Source: G963676655 sp963676655 (GTDB taxonomy: Bacteria; Verrucomicrobiota; Lentisphaeria; Victivallales; Victivallaceae). Taken from it: DNA of 64,000 bases. A program made the position numbers and the translations under genes. Where the stretch lies: assembly GCA_963676655.2 (NCBI GenBank), contig CAXXKX010000004.1, positions 620,001-684,000 on the forward strand, in the 5' to 3' direction. The notes beneath the pieces were generated by a model. The model did no database searches. It was not told the origin of the DNA and saw only the letters and a program-made list of their open reading frames with translations. Positions 47,201-56,023 of this stretch are shown piece after piece. Within the stretch, counting starts at the first letter, position 1; each line of letters starts with the position of its first letter.

Positions 47201-47795
47201 CCGTCGATACAGATGATTTGGAATAAAGTTTCAAATCGGCAAAACTGAGTTTCCCTTTTAACTTTGATTTCCCCCAGACGGAATAGTTAGTAACTCTAAA
47301 TCCGATTGTTTTCAGCGGATAATCAAGTTTGTGATTACCTTTTTTATAACCGCTTGCCGGGTAGTGTTTCAACGAACTGAACGCAATGCTGTACGGGGTC
47401 CAACCTTCAGAATTAGCCCCTCTCTTTCGAGCTGTAAATATTTCCCCTTCCGCATCAATGCAATAAAAAACATGAATGTTATGTGAGTTGTCCTCATACA
47501 TGGAATAAGTGATCTTGTCGATGTTTTTGACGCCTTTAATTTCTTTCAACTGTAAACAAAAATAGCTTCTCTGCTTTGCCTTGAATTCATAGGATACAGT
47601 CAGTCTTGGCTGTCCGTTCAATGTTCTTGACGGATCGATCGACATGGCAGCCTTCGGAGTCTTGATCCTGTCGACTTTCCAATCCTTGATATTGGTCATC
47701 GGTCTGTCAAATACGACATCTTCCGATTGGGCCGGGCATTTTACCGCACCGAGTGTAAACATTAAAAACAGTGAAGCTATTTTGAATTTTGACAT
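44271..47795 (-). CDS. Exported GH5-like glycanase with CBM9 and DUF5060 domains
   Basis: A 1174-residue exported enzyme. Signal peptide MSKFKIASLFLMFTLGAVKCPA is followed by a beta domain. A CBM9-like module covers about 205-405 (GKLNEWKTG, ADLYANYDNRSLYIAV, DGIEVWLDI). A DUF5060 Ig-like region lies at about 435-560, and a TIM barrel of the GH5/GH-A clan at about 570-900. Acid/base Glu737 lies in GWEIFNEVNY, nucleophile Glu827 in NIGGEAGL. A C-terminal beta region follows. GAGGATTAAA precedes the ATG. It likely cleaves a backbone or side chain outside the inner membrane; substrate unknown. It comes right after a pseudopilin gene. Confidence 0.83.
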   Translation of the reverse strand: MSKFKIASLFLMFTLGAVKCPAQSEDVVFDRPMTNIKDWKVDRIKTPKAAMSIDPSRTLNGQPRLTVSYEFKAKQRSYFCLQLKEIKGVKNIDKITYSMYEDNSHNIHVFYCIDAEGEIFTARKRGANSEGWTPYSIAFSSLKHYPASGYKKGNHKLDYPLKTIGFRVTNYSVWGKSKLKGKLSFADLKLYSKSSVSTELKNIKSPRRNKIITALKNDKISLSGKLNEWKTGHKTILDSKHCTVLEGKSTGYSADLYANYDNRSLYIAVVVRDPEIYGEYNNNDIWKNDGIEVWLDIKNNSLLAMNQPDDFQLLLSATSGKGKPGIWVARNKKPAYLIAETKSTVTKIPGGYMLEAAIPLTALTGLPPKVDGHIAGINVSLCNAGKNDYSRLIWSKSANRRAHCPAEFGLLTFGEVNQAQLDKVYQARKQLREGFIHNKNSKAKYAGAPAILKVEAPETARKYKKYEINVDLLAEYKNPYDFDDINLSAEFTSPSGKKQKVDGFYFQQHRFFLSNKSEEIVPHGPPIWKIRFAPMETGNYNVAISVRDSKGRKAVFKPVKFHASESGSDGFLRVSGKDPCYLVFDTGKPFYGSGFAAHFWHKMFTMAFCKQYITELAYFGANYTSINMENVQNCGFKLETGKLGRYSQESGTRLDFALKIAEDRGVYIIPCLNQTSLALFKRWKNNMYNKKHGGPCTSPVEYFTNPEALRLIKNRTRYTMARWGYSTAILGWEIFNEVNYTEGFKKDKEIVRKFHRQVSDWIREFDCGNHLITTSFGSNNLCEDPQVWRQKNIDFTITHCYSRDMAQSIYERQSSKLLYHKPNIGGEAGLPASDCSVADLKDPDGISVHNIIWGSAMAKCAGNVLCWWPFRLIQPMDLGRLFVPFVNYSSDINWPEQNFKRMLLTAKACSGKSGMADYSVPFALNWGPYTSLVYTIKPDGVWGKLDPSKVKVTYIADADLNVKLPAVSGIIFGRANPDWHKTMSLKLFSAKKTSALLRLKSVAKSGADLTVTNNGKAIKKLSVKDTDNANNPYADELDITVSIPLEKGENTIELSNNGPGWLAIQDMVIKNYVSAGNMDNVRCFALIGDTRSLLWLQNAKSTWYLNSIGTKLDAIGNINVEIPVRKNGKFKVEWWDTWNSKIVKTETVTAKNGKVKVLPPRFMRDIAAKITMIK

Positions 47796-47930
47796 TTTAA
47801 TCCTCTTTTTACGGCTCGTAAAGAGCGGTCCATTAATAATACATAAGGAACACCGTCAGCGTGAAACTTTTTTGTCGTTTGCGCATCTTTCCTTCCGGGA
47901 TTATTTTGCTTAAGACCTTTCTGTTCAAAT

Positions 47931-48662
47931 TTAATTAGCGTACCATAATTTGGTTTTCGGATTTGAATATCTTATGAAAGGAGAATAAACATATGGATTA
48001 TAATCCGTATTGAAAATATGACGGTCCTTTACAGGGCTTTTCAGTGATTTGACATGGCCGTCCGTATAGAGAACGTTGGCTGCGGAGTCATGGCGCGGAT
48101 CAACTATGCCGTAAGAGTTGTGAGTGGTATAGAAAGACGCGAGTCGGTAAAGGCCAATGTCAGGGTCGGCACCGGCACGACAGGTGTCCATCGTCTGGGC
48201 AGTACTGCTGGCCCAGCTCAGTTTGCTGGTTTTAAGAGCGAAGTATTCCGAGGTGCCGCCGGCGTAAAGTATTCCGGTATTTATACCGTAATCGACATAT
48301 TTAAACCTCCAACTGGTCGGATCGGATTGATATTTAAGGAAATCCTGAGCCGTTTGGGGAAAACTGGGGCACGCAAATACTTTTGCGTTCAGCCCGGCAT
48401 ATTGAATTAATATTCCCGAGAAATACCAGATCCCTCCTGAAATGCTGTTATTACATGCGCCTGGCGGCATATAACCGTCAAAGCTGTTGACGTACATCAT
48501 ACTGCCTTGCCCGACCTGTTTCAGATTGTTGACGCAGGTGATGCATCGGGCCCGGTCACGGGCCTTGTTCAATGCCGGCAGCAGCATTGATGCGAGAATC
48601 GCGATGATCGCGATCACAACCAGGAGTTCGATCAGGGTGAAATTTCTTTGTCGCGTGTTCAT
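47931..48662 (-). CDS. Pseudopilin-like exported protein with H-x9-DG motif (copy 2)
   Basis: Prepilin-type N-terminus MNTRQRN/FTLIELLVV with Glu at +5, Asn instead of glycine at -1, and a KARDRARCITCVNNLKQ helix end. The C-terminal motif is RHDSAANVLYTDGH (H-x9-DG). The protein has 243 residues from the ATG at 48662, which has AAAGGATT before it; the frame runs to 48731. Its C-terminus is more diverged from copies 1 and 3. It lies between the 1376-residue exported protein and the GH5-like enzyme. Confidence 0.9.
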   Translation of the reverse strand: MNTRQRNFTLIELLVVIAIIAILASMLLPALNKARDRARCITCVNNLKQVGQGSMMYVNSFDGYMPPGACNNSISGGIWYFSGILIQYAGLNAKVFACPSFPQTAQDFLKYQSDPTSWRFKYVDYGINTGILYAGGTSEYFALKTSKLSWASSTAQTMDTCRAGADPDIGLYRLASFYTTHNSYGIVDPRHDSAANVLYTDGHVKSLKSPVKDRHIFNTDYNPYVYSPFIRYSNPKTKLWYAN

Positions 48663-48690
48663 TTTTTTAATCCTTTCTTGCATGTTGCGG

Positions 48691-51600
48691 TTAATTTTGC
48701 GACTTTGTCTTATCGGATACTTGGATAACAACTTTATTCAGGCCTTTCATTACCGGCAGCACCAGTTCACTGTTTTTAAATGTGTTTGCAGGGGAAAGTG
48801 CTTTTCCGTTAAAGGTCATTTTTACCGGCTTGTTTTGAAGTCTTAACTTGAGTTCGCTTTTAGAGGCGCTTTCTCCGATCTGATACTCCAGTTCGATCGT
48901 CCGATTTTCCGGATTATATACAGCTTTCCTCAAGTCGAGTTCCCGGCATTTTGAGATATAAACTTCGGGATGAAGGGTATAGATTACAGTTCCCATGTCG
49001 ATGTTGGTCCGGATTCCCGGCCAGTCGCCCATCAATTTTTTTGTATTGCTTTTGGCTATAACATCCGTGAAATGCCTGAGCTGGCGTTCCTCCGGTCCCC
49101 AGAAGGCCATGGGGGGGAGATAGGGCGTTCCCATTAACGCCTTTTTATCAGGACTGCTTAATGTCGGAAGGACTATTTTTCCGAGATATTCGCGAATTTC
49201 CTGATTGACATATTTTTTGTAGAGCAGAACCGTTTCGGACGGAAACCCCTGGGAGAAGTCGAACATATCCATCGCGAAGCGGAACTGATGACTGAACCTT
49301 GGCGGATTCGAAAGCAGGCGGGCGCCGTCAGTCTCCCTGAATCCGGCAACCGCGCCGATTTTTTGTTCAGTCGGAACCATCGCATGCTGCCGCAGATATT
49401 TCTGAAAGCTCCATCTCATAAGAGTCGGCAGCATCCGTTTGGCCGCGCGGTACAAGGCGTGATTGCGTTCCGGTATATCGCCGACAGTTTCAGCCAGTCC
49501 GGCATATGCGCACATGCAGGCATATTCGCAGTTGAGCATGTCGATCCAGGACCCGACGCCGAATTCACGGCAACTGCCGGAATTGAACGCCCAGTCATCG
49601 CAGAAAAGCATATAGCGCATTCCCTGCCGGAAAAAGTTCCAGTTGGTCCGGACCAAATCCGCCTGACCGCAGCGATCGGCCAGTTGACGGCCAACCCAGG
49701 CGACCAGAGTACAGGCTTCGTTTTCATCGCCGTAAATGATTTTCGATCCGAAGCCCGGAGCATAATTTGTTTCATTCGGGAAATAACTGTTGAAGAAAAC
49801 AGGATAACAAAGTCCGGAGAACGGTTCTTTTCTGAAACGGACATACGATTTATATTGATAACATTCCACTGGTTCCGAGAAACGAATGCGGACACGATTC
49901 CGGAGTTTACTTTTATTTTCGTCATCGAGGATCTGCATTCCCTGCAGCGAGGAACCGAGGCCGAGACACCAGCCGAACATGTCGATGTTATTGACAGGGA
50001 TCTTTCCGGCTGGACGTGCCGGTGACCAGGCATCAAAACGGGTTCTGCCGCCCGCGGACCAGCGTACTCCTCCGGCGAAAAACTTATTGATTTCCCGGTT
50101 GATTTTCGTCTCGGTCGTGATGTTTGGCAGAATCATTTCCCCGGAATCGGGACGCGGCAGTTCGTAACTCACGGTACTGCGGTTGATGCGTCCGACCAGA
50201 GGGCCGAATTTAGTCGGCATCCCGAAATTCATGATATTATTGGCGCTTACCAGTTTCTTCTGTTGCAGAGCCAACCCGGCCAAAGGCGGCAGAAACGCGT
50301 AAGCCGGTTTAGAAGTTTTCCAGTCGTCATTAATCGATTCATATTGGAAACGACTGATAATTTTTATTTTGTCGCGGCCGACGGCGAAAATTTCATCACA
50401 CTTGACCGGGAAACGTAATGCCATTCCTGCCGCTCTGGTTATTTGAGACTCTGCTGCTTTGTCCGGCCCGTTGCGCCAGTTGACGGTATTGACCGCAGTC
50501 ACGCCCCAGGGACGGCCGACGACGATCCGGCCAATTGGGCTCTTGCCGCCGTCGATAACCAGTCCGTTGACCATTTTTCCGGCACGGATCACTTTGATTT
50601 GCCGGGGCTGGCGTTCAAACGCCAGCAGCAGCGGATGGTTATCACGTTGCCGCCACAGCAGCAACCATGAGGCGGTCCATTTACCATTGCGTTTCAGGTC
50701 GAAAATGTTTTGATCGCCGCTTTGCAGGTCAACGGTATGGATTCCGTTTTTATCCGACCAGGAAGCATGAGTGGCTAGATTTTCCAGCTTCATAGTTACT
50801 TCGGCCCCGTTGAAATCATATAAAATAAACGGCAGCAGCAGACTCAAAACCATTCGGTATGATTTTCTCCGGTCATTCGTGATCAGGTACGTTTTATGCG
50901 CCCAGTCAATATCGGTCACACTCAATTCTTCACGCTGTTTTCCCGGATTGGCGACACACAGGCGTGGGCAGGAATTAAATTTGGCCTGGCCTTTCAGGTT
51001 TTTCATCAAAACCTTGACTTTGTTGTTTTGTCCGAAACGTATCTGTTTTGCCGGGATCTTGTAGCTGCGCGGCGCCTGCCAGTAATGCGGGGTGTTTTTA
51101 TCGGTAGAGCCGATTTTCAATCCGTTGAATTCAACTTCATCCAGATCGTCGATACCTTTTTCAACACTGAAAAATATCTTTTTGCCTTGCCATTCTTTCG
51201 GTATCTTGACCTCGGTTGTGTATTCTACAACGCCTGCACCAGACCAGTTGATACGATAATCCTGCTGCTTCAGATTCAGAGCTGTTTGATTCTTTACTGC
51301 GCCGGATATTGGGCGCATGTCCCATTTGATCAACGGAATGGCCGGAGAACTTTGGGCGCTGAGGCAATATTCCTGCAGGCCGTTTCCAATACTTAATTTC
51401 CGGCTGATGTCGTCGCAGAGCAGTCCCTCGCCGATCAGCCAGCCGAAACGACCGAAATTATCAAATGACATTCCGGCCTGATAGTTCAATCCGTCCGGCG
51501 ATATTTGAGCTTTTTTCAATACTTCATCAACCAGTTTTTTGCGGATACGGTCGCGTTTTGCGATAAGTTCCTGTTCCCGTTCGGTTAACTTGTTCAAGCT

Positions 51601-52821
51601 GACCTTATTGGTTCCCGCCAGATAAAAGATCAAACGCAGCGCGAACGCGTCATGATAAATGCTGCTGTTAACCAGAGCGTTTCCAATTCCCGTGGCGCAA
51701 TAAATAACATTTCCCTTGCCATATTTACCTTCAACCACCGCCGGCATACCGTTTGCAAACGCGTTAAGAATTTTTCCCTTCCGCAAGGTTGTGTTCTGAT
51801 AAATTCCGAAAGAGGCGGGATTGAGTTTTACCCCTTTAAAAACCGGGTGATCCGGCTGAACGGCCTTAATAGCCTGACGTTGAGCAAAGCCATGTTGTTT
51901 GACCGGGGTAACCGTGACCGGCAGTAGTTTTGCTATTTCCGGGTCATGAACCCCGCCGAAAACAATAAGTCCTTTACCGGCCTTGACTGCTTCGACAATC
52001 TCTTTTGAACTCTTGCCGGTCGCAGCTCGTGAGTAGACAATTACGTCTGCATCTGATGGTTTATCGACTATTTTAGTTAAGTCACTGACCGGTTCCAGCA
52101 ACATTGCCCTGAAGCCGAGAGTTTGCAGATTGTCGATGACATCTTTCTGCTTTGACTTGCGATTGGTAATGCGGGTGGTCAGGTCGTCATTATCGAAATC
52201 AAAAAATATCTTAACATTTCCGCCGGGGAAGGATGATACGGCCGAAGAAGACTTTTTTGCCGGAACCACTATAAATTCCGAACCAATGGCCGACATTGTG
52301 TCATCCGCGTCAGCCAGCCGGAAATCAGTTATTTCGATTTCGGTCTTTTTCCCTTTAACATTGGAGGTGTTACTGATAGCGAATTTGATTTGACGTATGT
52401 TCCAGGTTGAGTCGGAAAGATGAAAGTCACTGTCTAGTCCCATGACAAAATTTCTAAAAACGGAATTGGTTATTTTCAATCTGGGGCCCCGGTATGTCTT
52501 CCATTTTTTTCCGGCTGCTTGAACTAAAATCATCGGAGTCAGATAAGCGCTGATATTGCTTTTGCTGCCACGGCATCGGAACATGATTTTTTTCTGGGCG
52601 GCGGCATTTATATCACACTGGCTCAAAGCGGTGGCGTAATTCTTTCCTTCAACAGAATTGATCAATGTCATTTTAAAGGCTGAACGGCTGTTGGAAACGA
52701 CCTTGCCGGTGCCTCGGGTTCCTGACTTAATTAGCTGCCAGGGAGCCCTCTCTTTGTTTGCACCGAAACTGCATGGTACGCTAATCAGCAAACCAGCCAC
52801 GCATAAAAATTTAGAGATCAT
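48691..52821 (-). CDS. Very large exported protein of unknown function (amidotransferase-like, jelly-roll and helical regions)
   Basis: Not a recognised family. The 1376-residue protein has a signal peptide (MISKFLCVAGLLISVPCSFG). It starts with a beta-sandwich (about 25-190). Then comes an alpha/beta region at about 205-425 resembling ThuA/class I amidotransferase-like folds (IFFDFDNDDLTT, GKGLIVFGGVHDPEIA, HPVFKGVKLN, GKGNVIYCATGIGN). A GH2-type jelly roll is at about 540-650 (VEYTTEVKIPKEW, FGQNNKVKVLMKN). A large C-terminal part rich in Trp and aromatic residues (LLLWRQRDNHPLLLAFERQP; AFNSGSCREFGVGSWIDML) could be an alpha/alpha toroid. It is probably a glycan-active enzyme. AGGAAAA precedes the ATG. 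Confidence 0.75.
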   Translation of the reverse strand: MISKFLCVAGLLISVPCSFGANKERAPWQLIKSGTRGTGKVVSNSRSAFKMTLINSVEGKNYATALSQCDINAAAQKKIMFRCRGSKSNISAYLTPMILVQAAGKKWKTYRGPRLKITNSVFRNFVMGLDSDFHLSDSTWNIRQIKFAISNTSNVKGKKTEIEITDFRLADADDTMSAIGSEFIVVPAKKSSSAVSSFPGGNVKIFFDFDNDDLTTRITNRKSKQKDVIDNLQTLGFRAMLLEPVSDLTKIVDKPSDADVIVYSRAATGKSSKEIVEAVKAGKGLIVFGGVHDPEIAKLLPVTVTPVKQHGFAQRQAIKAVQPDHPVFKGVKLNPASFGIYQNTTLRKGKILNAFANGMPAVVEGKYGKGNVIYCATGIGNALVNSSIYHDAFALRLIFYLAGTNKVSLNKLTEREQELIAKRDRIRKKLVDEVLKKAQISPDGLNYQAGMSFDNFGRFGWLIGEGLLCDDISRKLSIGNGLQEYCLSAQSSPAIPLIKWDMRPISGAVKNQTALNLKQQDYRINWSGAGVVEYTTEVKIPKEWQGKKIFFSVEKGIDDLDEVEFNGLKIGSTDKNTPHYWQAPRSYKIPAKQIRFGQNNKVKVLMKNLKGQAKFNSCPRLCVANPGKQREELSVTDIDWAHKTYLITNDRRKSYRMVLSLLLPFILYDFNGAEVTMKLENLATHASWSDKNGIHTVDLQSGDQNIFDLKRNGKWTASWLLLWRQRDNHPLLLAFERQPRQIKVIRAGKMVNGLVIDGGKSPIGRIVVGRPWGVTAVNTVNWRNGPDKAAESQITRAAGMALRFPVKCDEIFAVGRDKIKIISRFQYESINDDWKTSKPAYAFLPPLAGLALQQKKLVSANNIMNFGMPTKFGPLVGRINRSTVSYELPRPDSGEMILPNITTETKINREINKFFAGGVRWSAGGRTRFDAWSPARPAGKIPVNNIDMFGWCLGLGSSLQGMQILDDENKSKLRNRVRIRFSEPVECYQYKSYVRFRKEPFSGLCYPVFFNSYFPNETNYAPGFGSKIIYGDENEACTLVAWVGRQLADRCGQADLVRTNWNFFRQGMRYMLFCDDWAFNSGSCREFGVGSWIDMLNCEYACMCAYAGLAETVGDIPERNHALYRAAKRMLPTLMRWSFQKYLRQHAMVPTEQKIGAVAGFRETDGARLLSNPPRFSHQFRFAMDMFDFSQGFPSETVLLYKKYVNQEIREYLGKIVLPTLSSPDKKALMGTPYLPPMAFWGPEERQLRHFTDVIAKSNTKKLMGDWPGIRTNIDMGTVIYTLHPEVYISKCRELDLRKAVYNPENRTIELEYQIGESASKSELKLRLQNKPVKMTFNGKALSPANTFKNSELVLPVMKGLNKVVIQVSDKTKSQN

Positions 52822-52867
52822 AATTTTTTTCCTGTTGCATTATCTTAATTTGTTTTTCAATCTTATT

Positions 52868-53029
52868 TTAATTGTCGGAAAACCCATATTCCAGTATTTC
52901 TTCATTAGCTGCCGGATGATCGACAACAGTTTTTTTATCGAGCCGGTGTTTTGGATTAAAACGCCAGGGACAACGCAGATTACAGCGCGAAGTCAGTTGA
53001 AAATGGACCATGGATAACTTAGTTTTCAT
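52868..53029 (-). pseudogene. Truncated radical-SAM protein remnant
   Basis: A 53-codon frame begins MKTKLSMVHFQLTSRCNLRC and then breaks: the expected CxxxCxxC cluster loop reads CNLRCPWR, so the third cysteine is lost and the rest (to GFSDN at the stop) does not look like the barrel. The start overlaps the stop of the isomerase gene by 11 bases, which suggests the intact gene was once cotranslated with it. It is most simply a deletion scar of a radical-SAM enzyme, perhaps of the SPASM or anaerobic maturase type. Confidence 0.65.
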
Positions 53030-53783
53030 GTTTTCTCCAAATTTCGCGCAATACTCGCAAATCGTCGGCAGTCCCCTGTTCAACGTCTTCGTTATCCTCA
53101 TATTCGAGTCCGAGGAATCCGGAATAATCGCCGAACCCGGTAAAAAGCCTGTCGTAATCAATAATACCTTCGCTGACCCGGCAGAAACGCATTTTGTCAC
53201 CGTCAGGTTTCAGATTCTTTAAATGGGTAAATGCTGTGAGATCATGAAGTTTTGTCCAGGCTTCGTAAGGGCATTGCCCGTAGTAGGCAAAATTGGCCGC
53301 GTCAAAGTTGAGTTGCACATTTTTCCGAGCTGTTTCCAGTAGAATATCCCGGCAGGCATCGGCCCCGGCCAGCAAGCCCCCGTGATTTTCCAGGATAACC
53401 GTGATGTCGTAATCAGCCGCGATGTCGCCGATAGTCTGCAGATTCTTGATGAGTTCGGCCCGGACCTTCGGCGTGTCGTCGAAAATATTGCATATCCGAT
53501 AATAGGCGCAGCCGAGTACTCCGCAAATTTCCAGATTTTCGGTATGGTCACCGTTTAAAGCGGCTGCCTCCGCAATACCGATCCCTTTGTCCCGGCAAAC
53601 GGCGATGGCTTTATGCGCCTGCTCCCGGTCGGTCGCAATTGCCAGAGGTAAACCGGCATCAGAACCCAGCAATACGCAAATCCGGTCGATTTGCTGCGAG
53701 AGCATGTAATCACAATACGCGGCAAAATCATAATAACGAAATCCCCACGGGGAACTCGTCCATTGTGCTTTTTCTTTAACCAT
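53019..53783 (-). CDS. Sugar phosphate isomerase/epimerase family protein (xylose isomerase-like TIM barrel)
   Basis: A 254-residue TIM-barrel enzyme of the IolE/AP-endonuclease-2 type, with candidate metal ligands in VILENHGG, NFDAANF, HLKN and GLEYEDNED. It probably isomerises or dehydrates a sugar derivative. I start at 53783, where GGAAGAAG precedes the ATG; the open frame to 53927 lies inside the upstream gene. The ATG overlaps the stop of the dehydrogenase gene by 8 bases (ATGGTTAA), indicating coupled translation. It is followed by the radical-SAM remnant. Confidence 0.82.
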   Translation of the reverse strand: MVKEKAQWTSSPWGFRYYDFAAYCDYMLSQQIDRICVLLGSDAGLPLAIATDREQAHKAIAVCRDKGIGIAEAAALNGDHTENLEICGVLGCAYYRICNIFDDTPKVRAELIKNLQTIGDIAADYDITVILENHGGLLAGADACRDILLETARKNVQLNFDAANFAYYGQCPYEAWTKLHDLTAFTHLKNLKPDGDKMRFCRVSEGIIDYDRLFTGFGDYSGFLGLEYEDNEDVEQGTADDLRVLREIWRKHEN

Positions 53784-54813
53784 CGACTTCTTCCCAGTCA
53801 AAAATAATTTTAAACACGTCATCTCCCATTTTCTCTTTATGGCGGAACGCTTCATCGCATTTTGCCGCGGGCCAGATTTCCACCGGCAGATTTTTGACGT
53901 CAAAGCGGCCTGCGACGATCCAATCAAGGATTTTCCGTTTTCCGTCCGGTTTCAACGCGCAGCTCATTGAAATAGTGCAGTTGCGGGTGAACCAGTTATG
54001 GTATTCGCCAAGCGACACGCTGCCGGGATAGAACGCTTGTAAATGGATATGTCCGCCGGGTTGCTCATCGGTCCAGCCTCCATCCCGCAGATATTCGCGC
54101 AGATGCGGAATAACTTCAGGATTGCCGGAACATTCGATGATGACATCCGCACCGCCATCGGTTTCCTCAAGAATCCGGGACAGCGCTTTTTGATCGTTCA
54201 TAATTACGCAGTCGGCGTATTTTTTAGCTATATCGGCCCGAAAGGCGTTCCGTTCCAGACTGATCAACCGGATTCCGGGATAGAGGATACGCAGCAATTG
54301 AAGCGTACTGATCCCGATCATCCCGGCTCCGATGACCAGGACTTTTTCATTCCCGGTGAAGTTGATCATTTCAACCCCTTTGAGTGAAACGCACGGAAGA
54401 TATGCCAGAACTGCTTCTTTCATGCTGATCTCATCAGGAATTTTTTCCAGAGCATCGGCGCAGCCGAACGCGGTTGTTTCATCCTTTACCGCCACCGCGA
54501 CATTGCCGCCCCAGGCGGAGTGGATATCCTTGAATTTCCGGCATTCGTTAATCATCACCCGGTCCCCGACCGAAAAGTCATGGGAACCGGAATTGACCGC
54601 AATGATTTCTCCGGCATTTTCATATCCGGGAACCACCGGATAAGTCACCACTTCCGGGGATTGTTTTCCCAACCAGGTATTCATGTCCGTTCCGCTGCTG
54701 ATTGCGCTCATGCGGGTACGACACAAAACTGCGTCGCCGCCCGGTTCGGTCAATTCAATTTCCCGTAATGAAGCTTTGCCGGGACTTTCGATAACTATTG
54801 CCTTGGTTTTCAA
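53776..54813 (-). CDS. Zinc-type alcohol dehydrogenase-like protein (MDR family)
   Basis: A 345-residue medium-chain dehydrogenase. The expected catalytic cysteine region reads AISSGTDMNTW, without the Cys of GICGTD, and the structural zinc lobe is absent, so a zinc-independent or altered mechanism is likely. The Rossmann loop VLVIGAGMIGIS and VIIECSGNPEVI are intact. The start is TTG at 54813 with AGGAAAAAG before it. It overlaps the following isomerase gene by 8 bases. The pair probably carries out two steps on one sugar, as in inositol- or rhizopine-like pathways; this is inference. Confidence 0.8.
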   Translation of the reverse strand: MKTKAIVIESPGKASLREIELTEPGGDAVLCRTRMSAISSGTDMNTWLGKQSPEVVTYPVVPGYENAGEIIAVNSGSHDFSVGDRVMINECRKFKDIHSAWGGNVAVAVKDETTAFGCADALEKIPDEISMKEAVLAYLPCVSLKGVEMINFTGNEKVLVIGAGMIGISTLQLLRILYPGIRLISLERNAFRADIAKKYADCVIMNDQKALSRILEETDGGADVIIECSGNPEVIPHLREYLRDGGWTDEQPGGHIHLQAFYPGSVSLGEYHNWFTRNCTISMSCALKPDGKRKILDWIVAGRFDVKNLPVEIWPAAKCDEAFRHKEKMGDDVFKIIFDWEEVDG

Positions 54814-54876
54814 ATTGCTTTTTCCTGAATTAAAAAAGTTCCACTGCCTGTTCGGTTACACAAAATACCCTGATGA

Positions 54877-56001
54877 TCAATCCGGTTCTTTGAAATGATT
54901 TTCATCCCGTTTTTTACCGCCGCCGTCGCTTTTCGGATGCAGCAGATATTTGAAATCTTTTTCCCTGAAAATCTGGTCTTTGTCCGGATACTCCGGTTCA
55001 GTGTTCCAATCCACTTTCCACTGCGGACGCCGCCGGAATTTCTCGCTGAATTTATTCTGTAAAACCCCGCGTTTTTCCAGCGATATCATACAGGCGCGGG
55101 TACAGCCCCGTGAACCGCACACCGCCTGACCGGTATTGTACAGATGCCGCTGTTTTTTGTAGAAAGGGGTCCAGTCTCCCGGCCTGGTATCGGTATCCGG
55201 GACATATTGTTCGTTTTCCGGCACTTCTTCGTCCTGAAGTTCCGCGCCGCAGAACGCGACTCCGCATCCGTCCATAAAAACATCGGCCCATTCCAGTTCT
55301 TTTCCGGCCAGGTTGACTTTTATGGTTTTGTCTTTAGGGATACATTGTCCCGGACAGGCTTTAACGCAGGCCATACACTTATTGCAAAGCTCCGGGCCGT
55401 CATAGATCGGGTCCGGTTCAAGTTCAAGGTCGGTCAGGACAATCCCGACTCTGCAACGCGGACCGAATTGCGGGCTGATAAACATTTTACTGTAGCCGAT
55501 TTCACCCAATCCGCACAGATAGGAGGCTATTCTCAGTTGGATCATCACATCCGGAGCCGCCCGTCCCGGGGCAACCGGCCGACTTTTACCATGACGCAGA
55601 AAACCTTCATTATCAATGGCGCGCCAGTCGCTCTGATGGCCCATCGGGATTGCTTCTTTGCCGTGGTCCTCGATAAATTTACTCAGATTGATGACTGTCA
55701 TTGGCATGTACAGGTAGGTTATTCCGCCGTAACCCATGGCTGAATAGTTACTGAAATAAGTTCCTTCCTCGATCCCGCGCAGACTTCCGCGCATTACCCT
55801 GAAAACCATGCCGATAATTGATTTACATTCCGGCATTATCTGTCTCGGGTCCATTTGGATAGGCGCGCCTTCCCAACGCTCGATGTTGCCTATCCCAACC
55901 GCGTCGGCACCAAATGCCAGTGCCTGTTTTTTGACGATTTCAGCCGCGGTTTTCGGATCGCTCAATTTTCCCGGTTTGAATTCCCGTGTCATGATTGCCA
56001 T
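54877..56001 (-). CDS. Double 4Fe-4S protein, QueG/reductive-dehalogenase-like
   Basis: A 374-residue cytoplasmic iron-sulfur protein. It has a first cluster motif CNKCMACVKACP (C-x2-C-x2-C-x3-CP). A second set, VCGSRGCTRAC, lies about 85 residues later. The upstream region (LCGLGEIGYSKMFISPQFGPRCRVGIVLTDLEL in parts: GLGEIGYSK, GPRCRVGIVLTD) resembles epoxyqueuosine reductase and reductive dehalogenases, which use a corrinoid. No Tat signal is present. It lies between the GH36 gene (22 bp) and the dehydrogenase/isomerase pair, so tRNA modification is an unlikely role here. Its actual reaction is unknown. Confidence 0.75.
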   Translation of the reverse strand: MAIMTREFKPGKLSDPKTAAEIVKKQALAFGADAVGIGNIERWEGAPIQMDPRQIMPECKSIIGMVFRVMRGSLRGIEEGTYFSNYSAMGYGGITYLYMPMTVINLSKFIEDHGKEAIPMGHQSDWRAIDNEGFLRHGKSRPVAPGRAAPDVMIQLRIASYLCGLGEIGYSKMFISPQFGPRCRVGIVLTDLELEPDPIYDGPELCNKCMACVKACPGQCIPKDKTIKVNLAGKELEWADVFMDGCGVAFCGAELQDEEVPENEQYVPDTDTRPGDWTPFYKKQRHLYNTGQAVCGSRGCTRACMISLEKRGVLQNKFSEKFRRRPQWKVDWNTEPEYPDKDQIFREKDFKYLLHPKSDGGGKKRDENHFKEPD

Positions 56002-56023
56002 TTTCTTGATTCCTCGTTATTGT

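Noticed and set aside
53784..53927. N-terminal extension of the isomerase
   Set aside because: Lies inside the dehydrogenase gene; the ATG at 53783 has GGAAGAAG and starts the family-like sequence.
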